A DNA stretch of 33,774 nucleotides from Candidatus Obscuribacterales bacterium (GTDB taxonomy: Bacteria; Cyanobacteriota; Vampirovibrionia; Obscuribacterales; Obscuribacteraceae). Position 1 is the stretch's first letter. Every line of letters begins with the position of its first letter. A program made the translations under genes and the position numbers. The stretch spans positions 1 through 33,774 of the forward strand of contig JAIELX010000058.1 of NCBI GenBank assembly GCA_019752635.1, given 5' to 3'. A model generated the notes under the pieces. That model was not told the DNA's origin. It searched no databases and saw only the letters and a list, made by a program, of their open reading frames with translations. Of this stretch, positions 25,645-33,774 are shown in pieces.

Positions 25645-26910
25645 ATGGAATCATTCTCATTTGTTCATGCGGCTGACCTGCACATAGATAGCCCATTCAA
25701 GGGCGTAACAGCCCATTCACCACACATTGCAGCCCAGCTGCAAGAGGCCACAGCGCGCGCGTTCCAGAACATAGTCGATCTCTGCATTGACAACAGAGTG
25801 GACTTCCTTGTCGTAGCGGGCGACATCTATGACAGTTCGGACAGGCAAATCCAGTCCCAATTAGCCTTCCTTGATGGAATCAAACGACTCGCACAACACA
25901 ATATTCAATCATTCATTGTCCATGGAAACCACGATCCGCTCAAGGGTTGGGCTAAGAGCCTAGATTTCGAAGCTGCACAAGCAACAGTTTTTCCCGTGCG
26001 CCCAACGGCAGCAATCGCAACAAAAGATGGACGGGCAATCGCAAGCCTTGTAGGAATGAGCTATGCGGAGGCAAAGGAAGACAGGAATGTCGTTGGGGAG
26101 TACAAGCGCTTAGTCCAAGACCTCCATCCCGACCTATTCAAGATCGGAGTCCTCCATTCTAACGTCGGTAACATCGCTGGTCATGCTAATTACGCCCCAT
26201 GCAGTTTAGACGACCTAAAATCCGCCGGCTATGACTACTGGGCACTTGGTCACGTGCATGAGCGAAAGCAGCTGTGGCCTTCTCCCATTATTGCTTACCC
26301 TGGCAATTCTCAGGGCAGACACATTCGCGAGCGCGGGGCTCGCGGTGCCCTTCTTGTTTCGGTCGACGGTCGACGCTCGGTTACCAGCAAGTTCGTCGCC
26401 ACCGATTGCATCCGTTGGGAAGAGGCGTCAATAGAGATCTCTCCTCTGCAAACGATTGATGCGCTGGACGGTGCCATCGAAAAGTCGTTAATCAAACTGC
26501 GTTCTCAGGCTGATGGACGCGCGCTTGTTTGTAGGATTGAACTGACCGGACGGGGTCCACTCTACGAGAAATTGAAAAGTGACCAGGCGCGAAAAGAGCT
26601 GGTCACTCGGTTCCGCGAAAAGTTCAGCAGGGAAAAACCCTTCATATGGCTAGAACAGTTGGACTTCAATTGCTCGCCAAACATAAATTGGGATGTTGCG
26701 CGGAACAGGGAAGATTTGCTCGCGTTTGTGCTTAGTGAAGCAGATCGCATTCGAGAACAGGACATCACCATCGAATTCGCTCCAGACTTGAAACCATTGT
26801 TTGAGCACAAGTGGGCTGCCGACGCAATTCCGACACTCTCAAAGGAAGAGCTGGAAGCGTGCTTGCGCGCAGCGGAGGTCTACTGCGCGGACTTGCTGGA
26901 GGGGCAGTAG
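25645..26910 (+). CDS. YhaO/SbcD-like metallophosphoesterase
   Basis: This second Mre11-family protein of the window has 421 residues from ATG 25645. The frame is open upstream to 25576, but the conserved start is MESFSFVHAADLHID. Metal-binding motifs are HAADLH (8-13), VAGDIYD (57-63), GNHDPL (94-99), LHSNVG and GHVHE. A roughly 170-residue C-terminal part follows, as in YhaO. These nucleases act on DNA ends with an SMC-like ATPase; here the ATPase start overlaps the stop (TAGTG), so they are co-translated. The motifs are complete, so activity is expected. Its C-terminal half is unlike that of the other SbcD-like protein at 2.3 kb, so the two do not look like a recent duplication. Confidence 0.86.
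   Translation: MESFSFVHAADLHIDSPFKGVTAHSPHIAAQLQEATARAFQNIVDLCIDNRVDFLVVAGDIYDSSDRQIQSQLAFLDGIKRLAQHNIQSFIVHGNHDPLKGWAKSLDFEAAQATVFPVRPTAAIATKDGRAIASLVGMSYAEAKEDRNVVGEYKRLVQDLHPDLFKIGVLHSNVGNIAGHANYAPCSLDDLKSAGYDYWALGHVHERKQLWPSPIIAYPGNSQGRHIRERGARGALLVSVDGRRSVTSKFVATDCIRWEEASIEISPLQTIDALDGAIEKSLIKLRSQADGRALVCRIELTGRGPLYEKLKSDQARKELVTRFREKFSREKPFIWLEQLDFNCSPNINWDVARNREDLLAFVLSEADRIREQDITIEFAPDLKPLFEHKWAADAIPTLSKEELEACLRAAEVYCADLLEGQ
26898..26904 (+). promoter_or_regulatory. Ribosome-binding site fixing the YhaN-like start at GTG 26910
   Basis: GGAGGGG lies 5 bp before a GTG that overlaps the upstream stop as TAGTG. The next residues, HLTRLAIKGFGLFG, are the usual first strand of this ATPase family, so an upstream in-frame start at 26811, inside the YhaO-like gene, is unlikely. 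Confidence 0.75.
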
Positions 26911-29900
26911 TGCATCTCACCAGATTAGCAATAAAGGGCTTCGGTCTGTTCGGTCAAAGGGACTTTACGATTCCGCCGAGTGGATTGACGTTAATTTATG
27001 GACAGAATGAATCAGGCAAATCTACATTGTTGGCATTTGTTAGAGCAATGATGTTCGAGCCGCAAAAAAAAGATCTTGCGCCCTACACTCCGCCAAACAC
27101 CACGGATTTTGCTGGAACAATCAACCTGGTGAATGACAAAGGGAAACCGCTCGCAATCACACGACGCTTCGGTGGAAAAGGCGCGAAGAAGACGGACATC
27201 TTTTTCGACAGCAGAGCCATAGATTTGAGCCGCCTAGAGGAACTCTTCGGCGGAGCATCCAAGGAGTTGTTCAAAAACGTTTATGCTTTCAGTCTGACTG
27301 AACTTACGCAAATTGAAGGACTTCAACAAGATCAGGTAACAACGGCTCTCTACGGTGCCAGTGTTGGCGCAGGCATAAGTGGACTCTTGCGAGCCAAGGC
27401 GGAGTTGGAGAGCAACAAGCGAGATATATTTCTTCCAGCAGGAACCCAGCCGACTCTAAATCAGAAGCTCAAGGAACTGGCAGCGCTGAGAGAGAGAATT
27501 CAGGGTGCGCTGAACTCTGTTGCAACCTACGAGTTACTTGAGTTGGAGTTGCGGGAGTTCGAGACCGAAGTGCAAACGACGACCAAGCTTCTCGACGAAC
27601 TTTCGGCGATGAATTCCGAGATAGATACAAAGCTAAAGAACTATCCATCCTGGCAGAGAGTTTGCGAGCTAAGAGCCTTGATTGGCGAGTCAAAAATTCC
27701 GGACGGTTTCAACCTTGCGGACTTTGACAGCTGCAAGGCACTAAACAGCACAGTGATCGAAATCGAAAGTCGAAAGGCTAAAACAATTTCGGAATTGCAA
27801 GGTTGTGCGCGAGAGCTGCTTGAACTCAAACGCCAACCGTCGGTGCTCGAACGGGCACAGCCAATCAAAGCGCTTCACCAAAGGTTTGCGGTATTCGATT
27901 CTGCAAGCGAAAGAGCAACTTTACTCGATCAACGATTGTCAACACTAAGACAGCAGCAAGGATTAGATCTGACGGAGCTAGGTATAGGGTGGGACGTACC
28001 TAGAGTTTTTATGGCTCTCGATTCTGGCCCCTCGATTGAGAGTGTTTCGGAATTCGAGAAACAATCGGCTGGGTTGGAGGCGTCACTTAGCCAAACCAAA
28101 CAAAACGGACTTGCGCTGGCAAACCAAAAATCTGAGTTGCAGCAAAAGATCGAGCCTAAAAATGCAAAACTGCTCGAATATCAGTATGAGGAACACAATG
28201 TACTGCTCTCGGAGTTAACCTACGCGCGCAATGGGTTGGGAAAGTACAGAGCTGATCATAACGCCCATCAATACAAGCACCTCGAGCTCGAGAAGATCCG
28301 CGCAGAGATCCTCTCAGTCTGCGAGCGGATGGAGAACAAACTCTCGGGTCGCACCTTGCCTAATGTGATTCAGGATTATCGGAAATCCGTTCAGTCCCAC
28401 GAAAAGTTGATTTTGCCAATTCGTTTAGAACAATTCTCAAAAGACCAAGTTCTACGAATCCAGCACGAGCATTCATCAGCAGAGGCAAAGAAGGAGAGTC
28501 TCCAGAGTGAGGTTTCTGCGGCAGAACTGCAATGCATTCAAAAACAACAGGAGCTGAACGAGACTTCGAACGCAATTGCTTGCCTCCCTCCGGAAAGCGC
28601 CGCAAGCTTCGAAAATGCAGACGAGATAGCGCAATCAAGCGTCAAGATGACAACTCTACTCGGAAGCGTTAAGAAGCTAGAGGACGAACAAAACGCACTT
28701 CGAAAGAAGTTGTCCGAATCACTGGGAAAGGTAATCGATGATTCGACAATCCAATCTCTCCACTCCTTTGACATGGAGGGTTTCAAAGTTACGGTCGACA
28801 GGCTCGATAAGACTATGTCTCAGAACCGCGCCGACCTTGCAGAGCGAAATCGACGTATCGCGGATGTTCAGGCTGGAGCGAATGCCCTTCGAGCCTCTCT
28901 TACGGCTATTCCAGTGACCTCAGAAACGGCAGTAGATGTTCGACAGAAAATCTCGACCATAGAAGAAGCGCAACGGCAGGCGAGTGCCATCCTCAAACAC
29001 GTTAACTTGGTAGCAGAGCTTGAGTCGAAAGTTTCGAAGTTGTCCTCTCGTTTGAGTGAACTCGAAGGCGATCTTAAGCAAGTAGAACAGGAGAAGTCGA
29101 CTTCTGCAAGCAGCTTCCTTATCATCACAGGACTGCTGACAGTTTTTGGAATCGCAATTACCTATCTTGTGTTCGCACACTATGGAGCGACCCCGGCAGC
29201 GCTTTCAGGCGGGGCAACGTTGCTCATTACTGGTTTCAGCTTTGGCCTAATCAAGAAAAACAAGGGCAATGAACAAATCAGAAACAGTCGACAAACTGAG
29301 TTGCGCACTAGTATCGAGAAGATTCGCGAAGAGTTTAGAGCAGCCCAAGCAGCTTTAAAGACTGCCACTGAACAACGAAATGAGTTGCATAATCCGATCG
29401 GCGTTGAAACTCTGAGCAAGCAAGTTATTGACGACTTTATCGAAAAGTCTCGGCAAGAAGTCGATGCGGCGCAACAACTTGAGAAGGAATTACTAAGTCG
29501 TGAAGCGACTGCAAGCCAGCTAGCGAAGCAAGAAAGCTTGCTCATTCAAGAACAGAATTTGTTAAGGACCATTCTCGTCGAAAGGGACGAACTGGAATGT
29601 AAGTGGAGATCATGTTGCGATATCGGTTGCACTCAGCTAAGCGGCTCTGCGTTCGAAGTAGTCGACCGTGCACGGGCGCTTACCGGACTAGCAGGTCAAT
29701 TGAACACACTGCAACAGAAGCACGAAGCCCTGATTGCTGAGCAAACGACAGTAGCTCAGAACCAAAAGTTATTGCTTCCGGACCTCATTTCACCGCTTTC
29801 GGCATTCAATGAAATCTCCATTGAGGTCACGAACTGGCTAACAGCTTATAACAATGCTCGAAGCCAGCAAAGAGGCGCAATCGAGCTGCAAGCAAAAGAG

Positions 29901-32438
29901 AAAGAGTTGAATGCAAGTTTATCAGCGCTCCGCCAACAGCTGGAGGCGAAGACTCAACTCCTAACTGACTCGCAAGAAGCTTGCACAAACTCTCTAATCG
30001 AATGGGCTCAGTTTCTGACGAACTTAGGACTACCCGCGGACCTGCCATTCGATGTAGCAAAATCGATATTCGCTGAAATAGAGCTGCTCCGCATCATGCT
30101 GAATGACTATGCCGAGTTACTGGATGGCGCGGCAAACCTGGCAGAGGTCCTTAAGACTTATAGGAGCAACGTCTGCCGAATTCAACAACTCTCGTCTTTC
30201 GCAAATCCTGCATACACTCATGAAACAGTTGCACAGGCAGTAATGGAGTTTATTGACTTAATCGATCGTACTGAGGTAACAAAAAGCGTTAATCAAAATC
30301 TGAAGCAGGAAATCTCATCCCTTCAGGAACAATTGGCGAATGTTTGCGCTGCTGAAAGCGCGAACGTGAAGTCAATGAATCAGTGGTTGTCTGAACAGTC
30401 GAAGTTACAACTCGACTGGCGGGCATGGCTTTTATCGCATCAATTGGATTCCACACTCGAACACAGAGAAGCAGTCAAAGTTCTCGGGAAGTTACGCGCA
30501 ATAGAGAACAGAGAAGGCGAGATCCACAAACTCGGTCAAGACTTGTCTACTGAACGCACAATCCTCGCAGAGTTTGAGAAATCCACACTTGAACTAGCGG
30601 AGGCACTCAACCTGCCTCAGCCACCAAAAACCAAGATTCGGGAAACGGCTCAAAATCTTTATTCCATTCTGGTGACCGCAGAGAAAACAGAGGACGAATT
30701 TCAGAAACTGGAAGAAAGAAGGCTTAGTCTTCAACAAAGTGCAAAGGACGATGAGAGTAAGATCCAGCAGCACAAATCGGCTATGGAGCACATTCTAAAA
30801 TCCTATGGTTGCGGCAGCTTGGAAGACATGAACGTCATCTCAAAGCGACTAACAGCTTCGGAGAAGCATCTATCAGAGATGCAGGGGCTAGTAGGGAACC
30901 TTTGCAGAATACTTTCAGCCAAAGATGAGAAACAACTCGAGGACATCTTCGCCGACTTCAACAAATATGAGTCCCTCACGTTTTTAGAATCCCGAGAGAA
31001 GGAGATATCGGCACTCAAGAAGAAACTCGGTTCGACGGGCAATAAAAACGACGAAGAATCTTTAACGTATAAACTTGCGCGCAAACGAAACGAAATGGAG
31101 ACACTCATCAATTCGCGCGACTTGAATAAATTACGGACGCAAGAGCAAACATTGCTAACGGAAATCCAGCAACTGTCTCTTGATTGGATTCGACTTACAA
31201 TGGCCGAATCCTTGCTTGTCCGTGCAAGAAAGCGTTTTGAAACCGAGTCTCAGCCTCAAGTTATCGCCGCCGCTTCGCAGATTTTTTCGAAGATTACCGA
31301 CGGAAAATACACTCGAATACAGGCTGATTCTAAAGCAAAGACTATCGATGCCATTACTGCCGACCATAAGCCAGTCTCCTCGACTGTACTGAGCACCGGG
31401 GCGCGCGAGCAACTTTACCTAGCACTGAGGTTTGCATTTATTCAACATAGAGCAGCGAGCTGCGAACCATTACCCGTCATCATGGACGACATTTTGGTTA
31501 ACTTTGACTATCACCGTGCGCTCCGAGCTATTGGCGCAATACAAGAGCTTTCTGAAACGCACCAAGTGCTGTTCTTCAGTTGTCATCCCGCAACGGTTGC
31601 ATATTTCAGGCAGGCTGTTCCAGATGCAAACATTATCAACCTCAATAATAGTTCGATCGATCATGTCCTGGCTGGCTACGTCAATAGCCTGACGCAAGGA
31701 AGCCCCCTGGAGTCGACGGAGCAAGCACCTCAGCCCGACGAGTCAAAGTCTGCTTCTAATACTAGCGACATGCAGCGCAAGAGACCAACGACATCGAGCG
31801 TAGCTGTTGATATCGCAAGTAACGAGTTCGATCGCAACGCAAGTTTTTCAGATGACAGACGAGCTCCATCGGCAGCGGCTTACAGAGTAGCTTCCAGCTC
31901 GGGAGCTTCATCTCCCAAACCCAACACGCGCGAAGACAATCCAATGGCTCCGGACACATCCACGGAGTTCGTCGGCGATCAATCGCCCATCCCGTGCGCT
32001 TCACCTTCAGATCAAGCAGACGTGCCCCGAGAGCATATCTCACTAGATACACTGGAATTGTGTTTACACACTTTCCGCAAGTTAATACTTCAAAATCTGG
32101 ATCAAGAGGTTTCGCTGCTCAAGAATTTGTGCAACGAGAGCATCAATCTTATTCGTCGCGCAGAACGTAAATTTGTGAAAGAGGAGACAGGCTTTCTCCG
32201 ATTACGCGATCTCATCCATTCGCAAAAGTTTGAGGAGGCTCGAACACTGCTTGAGGATGCGCTGGATGACGATGACGAACAGCGGCTAGAACCAGCGGAT
32301 ACTTTGTTAGAACTCGGAGTTCAGCTTAATTTCGTAAGCGACTACAGCAGTGCAGTCATCGTTTGGCGTGCGGCCGAGGAAGTTACGAAATACATTCCGT
32401 GCCCCCCCTTCAGTGAAGGTAGCTGTGCTGTCGCATAA
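26910..32438 (+). CDS. Giant YhaN-like SMC/Rad50-type ATPase with membrane hairpin and TPR-like tail
   Basis: From GTG 26910 the protein has 1842 residues. Walker A is GQNESGKST (31-39). Very long coiled coils follow, interrupted at about 731-782 by two hydrophobic segments (SFLIITGLLTVFGIAITYLV, then SGGATLLITGFSFGLI), as seen in YhaN proteins. The ATPase closes with LSTGAREQLYLALR (about 1493) and Walker B LPVIMDDILVNFD (about 1520), then SCHP. Unusually, about 300 more residues follow: a Ser/Pro/Asp-rich linker (about 1590-1700), then a helical TPR-like domain. The frame stops at 32436-32438, after a run of seven C, while the TPR pattern continues in the next frame. No CxxC zinc hook is visible. 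It should partner the YhaO-like nuclease, possibly at the membrane. Confidence 0.84.
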   Translation: MHLTRLAIKGFGLFGQRDFTIPPSGLTLIYGQNESGKSTLLAFVRAMMFEPQKKDLAPYTPPNTTDFAGTINLVNDKGKPLAITRRFGGKGAKKTDIFFDSRAIDLSRLEELFGGASKELFKNVYAFSLTELTQIEGLQQDQVTTALYGASVGAGISGLLRAKAELESNKRDIFLPAGTQPTLNQKLKELAALRERIQGALNSVATYELLELELREFETEVQTTTKLLDELSAMNSEIDTKLKNYPSWQRVCELRALIGESKIPDGFNLADFDSCKALNSTVIEIESRKAKTISELQGCARELLELKRQPSVLERAQPIKALHQRFAVFDSASERATLLDQRLSTLRQQQGLDLTELGIGWDVPRVFMALDSGPSIESVSEFEKQSAGLEASLSQTKQNGLALANQKSELQQKIEPKNAKLLEYQYEEHNVLLSELTYARNGLGKYRADHNAHQYKHLELEKIRAEILSVCERMENKLSGRTLPNVIQDYRKSVQSHEKLILPIRLEQFSKDQVLRIQHEHSSAEAKKESLQSEVSAAELQCIQKQQELNETSNAIACLPPESAASFENADEIAQSSVKMTTLLGSVKKLEDEQNALRKKLSESLGKVIDDSTIQSLHSFDMEGFKVTVDRLDKTMSQNRADLAERNRRIADVQAGANALRASLTAIPVTSETAVDVRQKISTIEEAQRQASAILKHVNLVAELESKVSKLSSRLSELEGDLKQVEQEKSTSASSFLIITGLLTVFGIAITYLVFAHYGATPAALSGGATLLITGFSFGLIKKNKGNEQIRNSRQTELRTSIEKIREEFRAAQAALKTATEQRNELHNPIGVETLSKQVIDDFIEKSRQEVDAAQQLEKELLSREATASQLAKQESLLIQEQNLLRTILVERDELECKWRSCCDIGCTQLSGSAFEVVDRARALTGLAGQLNTLQQKHEALIAEQTTVAQNQKLLLPDLISPLSAFNEISIEVTNWLTAYNNARSQQRGAIELQAKEKELNASLSALRQQLEAKTQLLTDSQEACTNSLIEWAQFLTNLGLPADLPFDVAKSIFAEIELLRIMLNDYAELLDGAANLAEVLKTYRSNVCRIQQLSSFANPAYTHETVAQAVMEFIDLIDRTEVTKSVNQNLKQEISSLQEQLANVCAAESANVKSMNQWLSEQSKLQLDWRAWLLSHQLDSTLEHREAVKVLGKLRAIENREGEIHKLGQDLSTERTILAEFEKSTLELAEALNLPQPPKTKIRETAQNLYSILVTAEKTEDEFQKLEERRLSLQQSAKDDESKIQQHKSAMEHILKSYGCGSLEDMNVISKRLTASEKHLSEMQGLVGNLCRILSAKDEKQLEDIFADFNKYESLTFLESREKEISALKKKLGSTGNKNDEESLTYKLARKRNEMETLINSRDLNKLRTQEQTLLTEIQQLSLDWIRLTMAESLLVRARKRFETESQPQVIAAASQIFSKITDGKYTRIQADSKAKTIDAITADHKPVSSTVLSTGAREQLYLALRFAFIQHRAASCEPLPVIMDDILVNFDYHRALRAIGAIQELSETHQVLFFSCHPATVAYFRQAVPDANIINLNNSSIDHVLAGYVNSLTQGSPLESTEQAPQPDESKSASNTSDMQRKRPTTSSVAVDIASNEFDRNASFSDDRRAPSAAAYRVASSSGASSPKPNTREDNPMAPDTSTEFVGDQSPIPCASPSDQADVPREHISLDTLELCLHTFRKLILQNLDQEVSLLKNLCNESINLIRRAERKFVKEETGFLRLRDLIHSQKFEEARTLLEDALDDDDEQRLEPADTLLELGVQLNFVSDYSSAVIVWRAAEEVTKYIPCPPFSEGSCAVA

Positions 32439-32724
32439 GGCAGTTTCTCTATCCCGAATGGGTCGCCCCTGGTCAGAGGTACAAGTTCTTTTCAGAGCTG
32501 CGAGCAAAGCAGCGGACGGGCTTTCTGATGCAATTAACCAATTAGTTGTCTACAACAGCTGCGCCGATTGTGCTTGGGAGAACAACGCCTACGGTATGGC
32601 GCTTGAACATAAGAAAAAAGCGCTAATGGTGGTGCAAGAATTGTGTGGCACGGATAGTGATGAGGCGGAAATTCTGAGAAAGGACATCTCAAGCATAGGC
32701 ACTTTAATCGGGTCTCAGAACTAG
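32350..32724 (+). CDS. Out-of-frame continuation of the TPR-like tail
   Basis: This frame overlaps the end of the YhaN-like gene. Its part after base 32409 reads as a natural continuation of that gene's TPR-like helices: PPSVKVAVLSHKAVSL, then LVVYNSCADCAWENNAYGMA and LEHKKKALMVVQEL. Losing one C from the tract at 32402-32408 would fuse both frames into one protein of about 1937 residues. No convincing ribosome-binding site starts this frame; GTG 32350 and ATG 32458 are the only early candidates. I therefore read it as the 3' part of a frameshifted gene, not an independent gene. Whether the shift is a real mutation, phase variation, programmed slippage or a sequence error cannot be told here. 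Confidence 0.6.
   Translation: MQSSFGVRPRKLRNTFRAPPSVKVAVLSHKAVSLSRMGRPWSEVQVLFRAASKAADGLSDAINQLVVYNSCADCAWENNAYGMALEHKKKALMVVQELCGTDSDEAEILRKDISSIGTLIGSQN
32402..32408. repeat. Seven-C homopolymer at a frame break
   Basis: Seven consecutive C in the YhaN-like gene lie exactly where coding sense moves to the next frame. Six would keep a single open frame to 32724. Confidence 0.7.
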
Positions 32725-32737
32725 GTCCATCCCCGGT

Positions 32738-32754
32738 GTTGACATGTTGTCAAC
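32738..32754. repeat. Inverted repeat upstream of the TPR gene
   Basis: GTTGACA and TGTCAAC, perfect 7-bp arms with a 3-base spacer, lie 13 bp after the end of the shifted tail frame and about 120 bp before the TPR gene. It could be an operator or a small hairpin; no T run follows, so it is not a standard terminator. Confidence 0.4.
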
Positions 32755-32876
32755 AGCAACTATCCACTCCAATTGACTGTTCTCCATTCCGAATGAATCC
32801 GCTGGAGCGCGTCGCGGTGAAACGTGCATAAATCTGGGCATAGAAGGAATAGTCCGTTTCCCAATCAGGAAAGCGT

Positions 32877-33704
32877 ATGACATCCAAAGAAAACTCATGG
32901 TTGCCAGATCCCGACTTCGACGATTATGAAACGCGTCAGTATTTTGAAGCGCGCAGAGCAAAGTACGCGCACATTGAGGCTGATGCCGACGCAATTGAGC
33001 TCCTTGATGATGGCGCTGAGTTGAACACAATCTGCGAGGGCTCCGCCCCTGAAGTTTCGACCACAAGAGATGATGATGCAATATCCGCCAGCAATCTAAA
33101 CTCACGCGGACTGCTCTTTGCCAGACGAGGAGTACACTCCAATGCTATGGCGGAGTTCAGCCGCGCAATCCAACTAGATCCGACGAATGAGACCTACTTC
33201 TTCAATCGGGCAGTATCGAGAAGGGCGCAAGAAGATTATCATGGCGCGCTTGCGGACTTTTCAGAAGCAATTCATCTCGAACCAAAGCCCCGTAGTCTAA
33301 ACTCAAGAGGGCTGCTCTTTGCACAACTAGGAGATCATTCTAAAGCCATTGCGGATTTTAGCTACGCGATCCAAATAGACCCGACGTATGAGAGGTGCTT
33401 CTTCAATCGGGCAGTATCACGAAAGGCGCAAAAAGATTATGACGGCGCTTTTGCAGACTTTTCGGAAGTCATAGGTCTCGAACCCGAAGATGACATCAGT
33501 TTACTCGCACGAGGAATGCTATACGCTCGAATGGGAGAACACGCGAAGGCCATTGCAGATTTTAGTCTCGCAATTCAACTGAATCCAAAAGAGAAAGCCT
33601 ATTTTCAAAATCGCGCTGAATCAAGAACAGCACAAGCCGACTACGCTGGCGCGATTGCGGACTATTCAGAAGCAATCAGCCTTGCTCCGAAAGATGCCTG
33701 TTGA
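32877..33704 (+). CDS. TPR-repeat protein
   Basis: The 275-residue protein starts at ATG 32877 with AGGAAA about 4 bp upstream. Residues 1-65 are acidic and not recognised. From about 70 to the end run six 34-residue TPR repeats, each ending in the A-I-x-L-x-P pattern (for example AIQLDPTN, AIHLEPKP, AIQIDPTY). The repeats alternate between two types, LNSRGLLFA and FNRAVSR, and the DNA of the second type recurs after 201 bp (33197 and 33398), so two-repeat units were duplicated in tandem. TPRs are protein-binding scaffolds. Following the YhaO/YhaN-like pair, whose ATPase also ends in TPR-like helices, it may bind that complex. No signal peptide or enzyme domain is seen. Confidence 0.85.
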   Translation: MTSKENSWLPDPDFDDYETRQYFEARRAKYAHIEADADAIELLDDGAELNTICEGSAPEVSTTRDDDAISASNLNSRGLLFARRGVHSNAMAEFSRAIQLDPTNETYFFNRAVSRRAQEDYHGALADFSEAIHLEPKPRSLNSRGLLFAQLGDHSKAIADFSYAIQIDPTYERCFFNRAVSRKAQKDYDGAFADFSEVIGLEPEDDISLLARGMLYARMGEHAKAIADFSLAIQLNPKEKAYFQNRAESRTAQADYAGAIADYSEAISLAPKDAC

Positions 33705-33774
33705 GCGACAATATGAATGTCCGCTTGGCGTCGCCCGGTCGCACTACCCCAAATTAATGAGTGCAGGCTTCTAG

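Noticed and set aside
1..33774. CRISPR arrays, complete tRNA or rRNA genes, intact insertion sequences
   Set aside because: Looked for on both strands; no regularly spaced repeats, no complete cloverleaf and no intact transposase with terminal repeats were seen.

Overview
The window is about 34 kb of bacterial accessory DNA, dense in genes for cutting, marking or processing DNA. Base composition is moderately GC-rich, and spacing is tight with Shine-Dalgarno-led starts. I see no ribosomal or housekeeping genes, so the organism cannot be named. A GC-rich palindrome inside one gene and the mix of lone nucleases fit a large-genome soil bacterium, perhaps an Acidobacteriota member; that is a guess. 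The content reads as a defence island.

Left block (1-5872): a tightly coupled operon of a SNF2-family helicase (5' end outside the window), an SbcD/Mre11-like phosphoesterase and an SbcC/Rad50-like ATPase. A gene-poor spacer follows, then a complete type I restriction-modification operon hsdM-hsdS-hsdR (6524-12574), all overlapping.

Middle block (12673-21908): a run of mostly single genes in mixed orientation. It holds an EVE-domain protein, a decayed transposase C-terminus, two Mrr-type endonucleases, a small coiled-coil protein, a PD-(D/E)XK nuclease of the AHJR-like kind, an 862-residue protein with a zinc ribbon and a C-terminal nuclease, and an unknown 299-residue protein. A partial duplicate of the last gene lies near 17.1 kb and carries a nested hairpin insertion.

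Right block (22063-33704): a class II glutamine amidotransferase fused to what looks like a poly-gamma-glutamate-hydrolase-type zinc peptidase; a DUF262/HNH protein related to GmrSD; and a second Mre11/Rad50-like pair (YhaO/YhaN type). The ATPase of that pair is very large, has a central membrane hairpin and a TPR-like tail. The tail is split by a frame change at a run of seven C. A TPR-repeat protein follows.

The HsdMSR genes should act as one methylating and cutting complex. The Mrr, EVE and DUF262 proteins are families often tied to recognising modified DNA. The two Mre11/Rad50-like modules probably process DNA ends or foreign DNA structures. The most promising undescribed candidates are the SNF2-SbcD-SbcC operon, the YhaO/YhaN-TPR module, the amidotransferase-peptidase fusion and the zinc-ribbon nuclease.
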